NCBI RefSeq assembly: GCF_016586165.1
Contig: NZ_BCPR01000027.1
Location: 1-57,204, forward strand
DNA: 57,204 nucleotides
Direction of reading: 5' to 3'
DNA from: Dyella sp. EPa41
GTDB taxonomy: Bacteria; Pseudomonadota; Gammaproteobacteria; Xanthomonadales; Rhodanobacteraceae
Shown here: piece after piece, positions 51,499 through 57,204 of the stretch
How positions within the stretch are numbered: the stretch's first letter is position 1
Layout of the letters: each line of letters opens with the position of its first letter
Made by a program: the position numbers and the translations under genes
Notes under the pieces: model-generated
The model's input: the letters and a program-made list of their open reading frames with translations, nothing else
Told to the model about the DNA's origin: nothing
Databases searched by the model: none

Positions 51499-53289
51499 TT
51501 ATTTATCCACCTTCAATACGGCAAGGAAGGCTTCCTGTGGAATCTCCACGCGGCCCACCTGCTTCATGCGCTTCTTGCCTTCCTTCTGCTTCTCGAGGAG
51601 CTTCTTCTTGCGGCTGACGTCGCCGCCATAGCACTTGGCCAGCACGTTCTTTCGTAGTGCTTTCACCGTGGAACGGGCGACGATCTGGGCGCCGATCGCG
51701 GCCTGGATCGCTACGTCGAACTGCTGGCGCGGGATCAGGTCCTTCATGCGCTCGACCAGGTCGCGGCCGCGACGCTCGGCATGGATGCGGTGCACGATCA
51801 GGCTCAGCGCATCCACGCGATCGCCGTTGATCAGCACGTCCACGCGCACGAACGGACCGGCATCGAAGCGTTCGAAGTGGTAGTCCATCGAGGCGTAGCC
51901 GCGAGACACCGACTTCAGGCGATCGAAGAAATCCAGCACCACTTCGGCCAGCGGCATCTCGTAGGTGATCTGCACCTGCGTGGCGAGGTACTGGATGGAA
52001 CGCTGCACGCCGCGCTTCTCTTCGCACAGCGTGATGATGTTGCCGATGTAGTCGGCCGGCGTAAGGATGTTGGCGACGATGATGGGCTCGCGAATCTCCG
52101 AAATCAGGTTCGCCGCCGGCAACTTGGCCGGGTTGTCCAGCATCATCACCGAGCCGTCGCTCTTCACCACCTCGTAGACCACCGTCGGGGCCGTGGTGAT
52201 GAGGTCGAGGTCGTATTCGCGCTCCAGGCGCTCCTGCACGATTTCCATGTGCAGCATGCCAAGGAAGCCGCAGCGGAAACCGAAGCCCATGGCCTCGGAG
52301 CTCTCCGGCTCGAAGAACAGCGCCGCATCATTGAGGCGCAGCTTGTCGAGCGCTTCGCGCAGCGCCGGATAGTCGTCGGCCGACACCGGGAACAGGCCGG
52401 CGAACACGCGCGGCTGCATGGTCTGGAAGCCCGAGAGCGGCTTCTCGGCCGGCTTGCCGGCAAGGGTCAGCGTGTCGCCCACCGGGGCGCCATGCACGTC
52501 CTTGATCGACGCGGTGATCCAACCCACCTCGCCCGGCGCGAGCTTGTCGAGCTTCTTGCGCTTGGGCGTGAACACGCCCACTTCGCTCACTTCATGCGCG
52601 CGTCCGGTCGACATCACCAGCAGCTTGTCGCCCGGCTTGATTTCACCCTGCACCACGCGCACCAGCGAGACGACGCCGAGGTAGTTGTCGAACCACGAGT
52701 CGATGATCAGCGCCTGCAGGCGGTCGGTATCGCCCACCTTCGGCGGCGGAATGCGCGCCACGATGGCTTCGAGCACCTCGATCACGTTCTGGCCGGTCTT
52801 GGCGCTCACCGCCACGGCGTCATCGGCATCGATGCCGATAACCGCCTCGATCTCGCCCTTCACTTTCTCGGGATCGGCGGTCGGCAGGTCGATCTTGTTG
52901 AGCACCGGCACCACTTCCAGGCCCATCTCCACCGCCGTGTAGCAGTTGGCCACCGACTGGGCCTCTACGCCCTGGGCGGCATCCACCACCAGCAGCGCAC
53001 CCTCGCAGGCGGCCAGCGAGCGGCTGACTTCATAGGAGAAGTCCACGTGACCCGGGGTGTCGATGAAGTTGAGCTGGTAGGTCTTGCCGTCGCGCGCCTT
53101 GTACGGCAGCGAGACGGACTGCGCCTTGATGGTGATGCCGCGCTCGCGCTCGATCGGATTGTTGTCGAGCACCTGCGCCTCCATCTCGCGCTCGGTCAAG
53201 CCGCCGCAGATCTGGATGATGCGGTCGGCCAAGGTCGACTTGCCGTGATCGATGTGGGCGATGATGGAGAAGTTTCGGATCAGTTCCAT
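51499..53289 (-). CDS. lepA: Elongation factor 4
   Basis: 596 residues. G1 [14 protein letters not shown]3 DTPGHVDF, G4 NKIDLP, then translation-factor domains and the LepA-specific C-terminus ending [20 protein letters not shown]. It is a ribosome-associated GTPase linked to back-translocation or initiation fidelity. A hairpin and a possible promoter lie in its 270-bp upstream gap. Confidence 0.98.
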   Translation of the reverse strand: MELIRNFSIIAHIDHGKSTLADRIIQICGGLTEREMEAQVLDNNPIERERGITIKAQSVSLPYKARDGKTYQLNFIDTPGHVDFSYEVSRSLAACEGALLVVDAAQGVEAQSVANCYTAVEMGLEVVPVLNKIDLPTADPEKVKGEIEAVIGIDADDAVAVSAKTGQNVIEVLEAIVARIPPPKVGDTDRLQALIIDSWFDNYLGVVSLVRVVQGEIKPGDKLLVMSTGRAHEVSEVGVFTPKRKKLDKLAPGEVGWITASIKDVHGAPVGDTLTLAGKPAEKPLSGFQTMQPRVFAGLFPVSADDYPALREALDKLRLNDAALFFEPESSEAMGFGFRCGFLGMLHMEIVQERLEREYDLDLITTAPTVVYEVVKSDGSVMMLDNPAKLPAANLISEIREPIIVANILTPADYIGNIITLCEEKRGVQRSIQYLATQVQITYEMPLAEVVLDFFDRLKSVSRGYASMDYHFERFDAGPFVRVDVLINGDRVDALSLIVHRIHAERRGRDLVERMKDLIPRQQFDVAIQAAIGAQIVARSTVKALRKNVLAKCYGGDVSRKKKLLEKQKEGKKRMKQVGRVEIPQEAFLAVLKVDK

Positions 53290-53335
53290 GGAACACGCTG
53301 GCTGCGTTCACTGCCCGGCGCGGCGCGTGGGCAGC

Positions 53336-53356
53336 GTATCGCCGGGATGGCGATAC
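53336..53356 (-). promoter_or_regulatory. Hairpin in the lepA leader
   Basis: GTATCGCC (53336-53343) pairs perfectly with GGCGATAC (53349-53356) around a 5-base loop, 47 bp before the lepA start. A GATAAT at 53366-53371 (minus) is a candidate -10 just upstream, though its -35 is poor; if used, the hairpin would be at the 5' end of the mRNA. Confidence 0.4.
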
Positions 53357-53469
53357 GAACCCGGCATTATCGCATGGAACGGTTGCGGGCCGGGGATATC
53401 GAGACCGTTGCACCCGTTCCGCGCCGACGAAGCCGCGAAACAGGTCTTCGAGGCCCATGAGACCGGCCT

Positions 53470-53513
53470 GGCGCCGGGACGACGATAGCCCAAGCCCACG
53501 TCATCCCGGCGCC
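53470..53513. terminator. Strong hairpin after mucD
   Basis: GGCGCCGGGACGAC (53470-53483) and GTCATCCCGGCGCC (53500-53513) pair at 13 of 14 positions, the odd one being a G-U on the minus strand. It lies 47 bp past the mucD stop. There is no U-run, so it may be a Rho-type stop, an mRNA stabiliser or a repeat. Confidence 0.5.
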
Positions 53514-53559
53514 CGGCAAGCCATGCCGCGACGCTGCCATACGCCGCGGCAGGCGACCC

Positions 53560-55062
53560 TCATTCGTCCTTGCCACCGGGCACGGTCAGGCCGATGAAGC
53601 CGCTCTGGTCGCCATGGCGGACCAGCAGCAGGACGGTGTCACCCGGCTTGGCGTCCTTGGTGGCGTCGCGGAATGCCGCGGCGCTGCCCACCTTCTTCTG
53701 GTTGACCATCAGGATCACGTCACCGGGCTGCAGGCCCGCGCGTGCCGCCACCGAGCCGGTGATATTGGAGATGACGACGCCCTCGCCCTGCTTCAGGCTC
53801 ATCTGCTGGCGGGTTTCGCCGTCCAGATCCTGGACCGACAGGCCAAGCGCGGTGGCGCCGCCGCGCGCGGCCGGCTTCTCGGTGTCGCCGGAGGCCAGTA
53901 CCGCATTCTTGTCGCGAGGCATTTCGCCGACCGTGACGCCGACATCCTGCTTCCTGCCGTCGCGCAGGATGGTCAGGGTGGACTTGGTCCCCGGCGGCGT
54001 CTGCCCCACCAGCGGCGGCAAGTCCACGCTCGAATTGATGCTCTGGCCGTTGTAGGCGGTAATCACGTCGCCCGGATGCAGGCCGGCCTTCTCCGCCGCG
54101 CTGCCCGGCGTCACCTGGGTGACCGCCGCGCCCGACGCGTTTTCAAGCTTCAACGCCTTCACCATGTCGTCGCTCACCGGCTGCACCATCACGCCGAGCT
54201 GGCCGCGCGACACATAGCCCTTTTCCTTGATCTGCTTGACCACGTTCATGGCCACGTCGATCGGGATGGAGAACGCCACGCCCTGGTAGCCACCGGTGTT
54301 GGAGTAGATCTGCGAATTGACGCCCACCACGCGACCTTGCAGGTCGAACAACGGACCGCCCGAGTTGCCGCGATTGATCGGCACGTCGGTCTGGATGAAA
54401 GAGGTGTACGGCTGGTCCTGGCTGCCCAGGTTGCGCCCCACCGCGCTGACGATGCCTTGCGTGACCGTATAGTCGAAGCCGAACGGCGAGCCGATCGCCA
54501 GCACCCACTGGCCCGGCTTCAACGAGCGCGAATCGCCCACCGTGACCGCCGGCAGGTTGCCCTTGGCGTCCACCTTCAGCAGGGCGATGTCGTACTGCGG
54601 ATCGCTGCCCACCACCTTCGCGGTCAGCGTGCGGCGATCCTGCAGTCGCACCGTCACCGTATCGGCGCCATCCACCACATGCGTATTGGTCAGGATGTAA
54701 CCGTCGTTGGAGAGGATGAACCCCGAGCCCAGCGACGTGTGCTGCTGATCTTCCGGCGAAGGCATCATCGGCATGCCGAAGAACCGGCGGAACATCTCCA
54801 TCTGCGGATCGTCGTCATCGGGCGTATCCGGCATGCCGCCGCCGGGCATTCCGCCGCGTTGGGCCGTGCGGCCCTTGGTGGTCTTCTTGCCGTTGTACTT
54901 TGCTTCCACATGCACCACGGCCGGAGCGTTCTTCTGCACGATGCCCGTGAAATCCGGCAGGCTCGACAAGGCGGGGGCAGCGCTTTGGGCCTGCACGCCG
55001 CCGGCCAAAGCAAGACTCATCAGGACACCGCACGAAAGCGTGCGCAGGGCGAATCGGTTCAT
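53560..55062 (-). CDS. mucD: Periplasmic serine endoprotease, DegP/MucD type
   Basis: 500 residues, AGGA before ATG 55062. Signal peptide to about 27 (LMSLALAGGVQAQS). Trypsin-like domain: histidine in LTNTHVVDGAD, aspartate in YDIALLKVD, serine in NRGNSGGPLF. Two PDZ domains follow: VSRGQLGVMVQPVSDDMVKA and GEGVVISNITGSVAARAGLQ. It degrades misfolded envelope proteins. The insert GGMPGGGMPD-like Gly/Met-rich loop near residue 75 is typical of Xanthomonadales MucD. Third gene of the rpoE-rseA-mucD circuit. Confidence 0.95.
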   Translation of the reverse strand: MNRFALRTLSCGVLMSLALAGGVQAQSAAPALSSLPDFTGIVQKNAPAVVHVEAKYNGKKTTKGRTAQRGGMPGGGMPDTPDDDDPQMEMFRRFFGMPMMPSPEDQQHTSLGSGFILSNDGYILTNTHVVDGADTVTVRLQDRRTLTAKVVGSDPQYDIALLKVDAKGNLPAVTVGDSRSLKPGQWVLAIGSPFGFDYTVTQGIVSAVGRNLGSQDQPYTSFIQTDVPINRGNSGGPLFDLQGRVVGVNSQIYSNTGGYQGVAFSIPIDVAMNVVKQIKEKGYVSRGQLGVMVQPVSDDMVKALKLENASGAAVTQVTPGSAAEKAGLHPGDVITAYNGQSINSSVDLPPLVGQTPPGTKSTLTILRDGRKQDVGVTVGEMPRDKNAVLASGDTEKPAARGGATALGLSVQDLDGETRQQMSLKQGEGVVISNITGSVAARAGLQPGDVILMVNQKKVGSAAAFRDATKDAKPGDTVLLLVRHGDQSGFIGLTVPGGKDE

Positions 55063-55170
55063 CTATTCCTCCGTGGTGTTTGCGCGCCCATCCGGCCAAC
55101 CTGCTCGGCAGGCCGGGGGGCGTGGTATCTGGAAGGAGCAAGGCCGCGGCAGGCAACACACGGCCTCGCG

Positions 55171-55824
55171 TCATTGCGGGGTGGCTGCCGCCTGCACCGA
55201 CGGCTGCTGCGCCTGGTCGGGATGGATCAACAGCAGGTAGCTGCCATCGCTACTGGCGGGGTAACGCGCCACGCGATACGGCGACAGGCTGTTACGCGAA
55301 TACAGCAGCGTGCGGTTGTCGCCATCCAGCGTGGCGGATGCCTGCTGGCTGATGTGGTACGGCACTTCCGAGTAGACATTGAGCCCAGGCGGCGCGACCG
55401 CCGGCGCCCCGGTGCCGGTATTCGCCAGTGCGGCGCCATCGTGCATGGTCGACTTGGCCGGCGCCGATGCCATTTGCGGGGAGAGCGAATCCGGCTGGCC
55501 GGCAGGCTGCGCGACCATCAGTGCGGCCACGGCCACGCCTGCGGCAATGGCGCCACCCGCCGACCAGTGCAACCAGTGCCGGCGTGGCTTGCCGATCATC
55601 ACGCCACGTTCCTGTTCGACGGCTTGCATGACACGGTTCGCGAAACCATCGCCGGCAAGCGGTGGCAACTGGCGGCGCAGGCCATCACGTGCCACGTGAT
55701 AGCGCGACCACGCCTGCTGCAACGCCGCGTCGTGGTCGATGCGCCGCAGGAGGAAGCGCAACTCCTCCTTCGACAGCTCGCCATCCATGCCGGCAGACAG
55801 GTTTTCGCGTTGGTTGTCAGTCAT
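55171..55824 (-). CDS. rseA: Anti-sigma-E factor, RseA/MucA family
   Basis: 217 residues; ATG 55824 overlaps the rpoE stop. The cytoplasmic N-terminal RseA domain reads NLSAGMDGELSKEELRFLLR, then AWSRYHVARDGLRRQLPP. One membrane helix (about 88-106, AGGAIAAGVAVAALMVAQ) follows, and a periplasmic part that includes YHISQQASATLDGDNRTLLY. It holds RpoE at the membrane until regulated proteolysis. Ends 109 bp before mucD. Confidence 0.92.
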   Translation of the reverse strand: MTDNQRENLSAGMDGELSKEELRFLLRRIDHDAALQQAWSRYHVARDGLRRQLPPLAGDGFANRVMQAVEQERGVMIGKPRRHWLHWSAGGAIAAGVAVAALMVAQPAGQPDSLSPQMASAPAKSTMHDGAALANTGTGAPAVAPPGLNVYSEVPYHISQQASATLDGDNRTLLYSRNSLSPYRVARYPASSDGSYLLLIHPDQAQQPSVQAAATPQ

Positions 55825-56417
55825 GGTTTTTTGTCCTCGCGGTCGGACAGGAGCGGCCGCAGTTTCTCATCGATAGCTTCCCGCGCCCGAAAAATACGTG
55901 AACGTACCGTACCGATCGGACAGCCCATGGCTTCGGCGATTTCTTCGTAGCTCAAACCATCCACTTCACGGAGGGTAATCGCTGTCCGCAATTCCTCGGG
56001 CAGCGATTGGACAGTGGAAAATACGGTTTGTTCAATTTCCTGCCGCATGAGTTCACGCTCGGGGGTTGCGCTCTCCTGCATGCGGTCCGCCCCTGGCACG
56101 AATACGGCATCGTCGATCGCGATGTCATCGGCCGGCGGACGGCGGCCCATGGCCACCAGATGATTCTTGGCCGTGTTCACGGCAATCTTGTACAGCCAGG
56201 TATAGAAAGCACTTTCGCCACGGAACGAGCCGATGGCGCGCCAGGCGCGGATGAACGCTTCCTGTGCGATGTCCTCGCTCTCGCTCTGGTTTTTCACGTA
56301 GCGCGAAACCAGCCCGATGACCTTGTGCTGGTATTTGCGTACCAGCAGGTCAAAAGCCCGCTTGTCCCCTTGTTGGACGCGCTCGACCAGCGCACTGTCC
56401 AGTTCGTTTTCGCCCAT
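55821..56417 (-). CDS. rpoE: RNA polymerase sigma factor RpoE (sigma-E)
   Basis: 198 residues from ATG 56417 (MGENELDSAL), with AAGGAG upstream. Region 2: DLLVRKYQHKVIGLVSRYVK, DIAQEAFIRAWRAIGSFRGE and FYTWLYKIAVNTAKNHLVA. Region 4: SLPEELRTAITLREVDGLSY followed by EEIAEAMGCPIGTVRSRIFR. This is the classic gammaproteobacterial RpoE/AlgU, controlling envelope stress. Coupled to rseA by ATGA, preceded by a sigma-E-like promoter. Confidence 0.97.
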   Translation of the reverse strand: MGENELDSALVERVQQGDKRAFDLLVRKYQHKVIGLVSRYVKNQSESEDIAQEAFIRAWRAIGSFRGESAFYTWLYKIAVNTAKNHLVAMGRRPPADDIAIDDAVFVPGADRMQESATPERELMRQEIEQTVFSTVQSLPEELRTAITLREVDGLSYEEIAEAMGCPIGTVRSRIFRAREAIDEKLRPLLSDREDKKP

Positions 56418-56482
56418 CCGGGCCGTCTCCTTCGTCGATGCTGCCAAGCGCCTGGGATGCCCTGAGGATGGGAGCGAGTTGC

Positions 56483-56509
56483 TCAGACAAGCGCATCGCG
56501 TCCTAGTTC
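56483..56509 (-). promoter_or_regulatory. Sigma-E-type promoter for rpoE-rseA-mucD
   Basis: On the minus strand, TGAACTA (core GAACTA, 56509-56504) and TCTGA (56487-56483) are separated by exactly 16 bases. The sigma-E consensus is GAACTT-N16-TCTGA, so only one base of the -35 differs. The -10 is 66 bp before the rpoE start, indicating autoregulation. Confidence 0.75.
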
Positions 56510-56533
56510 AGCATGTCGGCGTACGTTTACCAA

Positions 56534-56591
56534 CCCCTTGCGGCGCCACCGGAAGGCGCCCCAAGGGGAACGCACGAGCGCCCTTGGGGCG
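56534..56591 (-). terminator. Two overlapping, mutually exclusive hairpins between the EAL gene and rpoE
   Basis: Hairpin A: CGCCCCAAGGG (56557-56567) with CCCTTGGGGCG (56581-56591), perfect 11 bp, 13-base loop. Hairpin B: 56534-56547 with 56555-56568 (CCCCTTG and GGCGCC blocks, one mismatch). They share the segment 56557-56567, so only one can form at a time. Position after the EAL stop suggests termination; U-runs are poor. Confidence 0.55.
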
Positions 56592-56687
56592 TACCCGCAA
56601 CCGTCCTTGCTTTCCAGAAAGGTCGCCGCCGGTCGCCCGGGCAACGGGTTCGCCTATGGATATGGGGACCTTGGCAATGCCTGCAAG

Positions 56688-57204
56688 TCAGGCGGCCGTG
56701 CCGCTGACCCCGGCCAGCAGGGACTGGCGCTCCTGCAGGAGCTTTTCGAAGGACGGTTGCGGCAGCGGCCGGCAGAACAGGAAGCCTTGCAATTCGTCGC
56801 ACTGGTTGGCGCGGAGGAATTCCATGTGCTGCTCGGTTTCCACGCCCTCGGCCACCACGCCGCGCTTGAGGCGATGGGCCATCTCGATGGTCGCGCGCAC
56901 GATGGCTTCGTCGTCCGGATCGACGCCGATGTTGCGAACGAAGCTCTGGTCGACCTTGATGCGATCGGCCGGCAGCTTGCGCAGGTAGTCGAGCGAGGCG
57001 GCACCGGTGCCGAAGTCGTCGATGGCGATACGGCAGCCGAGCCGATGCAGGCCTTGCAGGTTCTCCACGAGGTTCGGGGCTTCCTTGATGCTGATGCTCT
57101 CGGTGACTTCCATTTCCAGCAACCCGGCCTCGAGCCCGCTCTCGTCCAGGGCGGAGGCCACGACCTCGAGCAGGTTCGGCTGCATCAGCTGCACCGCCGA
57201 AAGG
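56688..57204 (-). CDS. EAL domain protein (c-di-GMP phosphodiesterase), C-terminal part
   Basis: The frame is open to the right edge and continues as LSAVQLMQPNLLEVVASALD, so the true start lies outside. The visible 171 residues are the C-terminal half of an EAL domain: metal/catalytic glutamate in LEMEVTES, IAIDDFGTGAASLDYLRKLP, DRIKVDQSFVRNIG, VVAEGVETEQHMEFL and DELQGFLFCRPLP. The residues needed for c-di-GMP hydrolysis in this part are all present. The usual N-terminal sensor or GGDEF region cannot be seen. Confidence 0.92.
   Translation of the reverse strand, partial: LSAVQLMQPNLLEVVASALDESGLEAGLLEMEVTESISIKEAPNLVENLQGLHRLGCRIAIDDFGTGAASLDYLRKLPADRIKVDQSFVRNIGVDPDDEAIVRATIEMAHRLKRGVVAEGVETEQHMEFLRANQCDELQGFLFCRPLPQPSFEKLLQERQSLLAGVSGTAA

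Noticed and set aside
51781-53460. Plus-strand open frame of 559 codons
   Set aside because: Antisense to lepA, one of the most conserved genes here.

Overview
The window is GC-rich chromosomal DNA from a gammaproteobacterium. The gene order points to the Xanthomonadales, most likely Rhodanobacteraceae (Dyella, Luteibacter or Rhodanobacter type); the family is inferred, not proven. The main pointers are the minus-strand run rpoE-rseA-mucD-lepA-lepB-DUF4845-rnc-era-recO, the S-methylthioinosine phosphorylase type of enzyme near nagZ, a GumN/TraB protein and a serine carboxypeptidase. Coding density is high. I see no insertion sequence, prophage, integrase, CRISPR array, tRNA or rRNA.

Layout. 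1-2.3 kb: envelope module DUF350-YgiB-YgiC (ygiC cut by the left edge) and an HD-GYP protein. 2.3-5.6 kb: ispG with a methyltransferase and a DUF1905 protein, then a divergent FNR-type oxygen sensor. 5.6-8 kb: CoA transferase/hydrolase coupled to a GFA-fold protein. 8-11.2 kb: structured leader, cardiolipin synthase-like protein, xseA. 11.6-16.8 kb: aldehyde dehydrogenase, TraB/GumN protein, S10 carboxypeptidase, DUF5694 protein. 16.9-25 kb: complete tripartite RND pump (outer membrane factor, adaptor, permease) divergent from a two-component system, with a CusR/HprR-type box between them. 25-32.8 kb: HAD phosphatase, a REP doublet, an AraC regulator divergent from an alcohol dehydrogenase, ClC channel, YdcF, and a lipase-like hydrolase followed by a membrane-anchored unknown. 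32.9-36.8 kb: ECF sigma/anti-sigma pair overlapping yigZ, then an MsbA-like exporter. 36.8-43.9 kb: long minus-strand series rlmD-CYTH-nagZ-hpt-FMN reductase-mtiP-csp, a terminator, then glycosylasparaginase and cutC. 44-47.5 kb: YdbL/YdbH pair and a REC-HPt protein. 47.5-56.5 kb: the sigma-E / lep / rnc / era / recO block. Right edge: the C-terminal half of an EAL domain.

How parts work together. MtiP releases hypoxanthine, which Hpt can convert to IMP. RpoE, RseA and MucD form the envelope-stress circuit, with a sigma-E-like promoter in front of rpoE. The two-component system probably drives the divergent RND pump, and the AraC protein probably controls the divergent alcohol dehydrogenase through a direct repeat. 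YdbL/YdbH, YgiB/YgiC, LepB and MucD all serve the envelope.

Most of the window is conserved housekeeping DNA and no wholly new system is obvious. The best candidates for something undescribed are a 176-nt inverted-repeat leader whose closing helix would hide the ribosome binding site of the cardiolipin synthase-like gene (8.06-8.24 kb), a lipase plus membrane-anchored partner pair (30.8-32.8 kb), and a YdbH/YdbL pair without a separate YnbE (44-46.7 kb).
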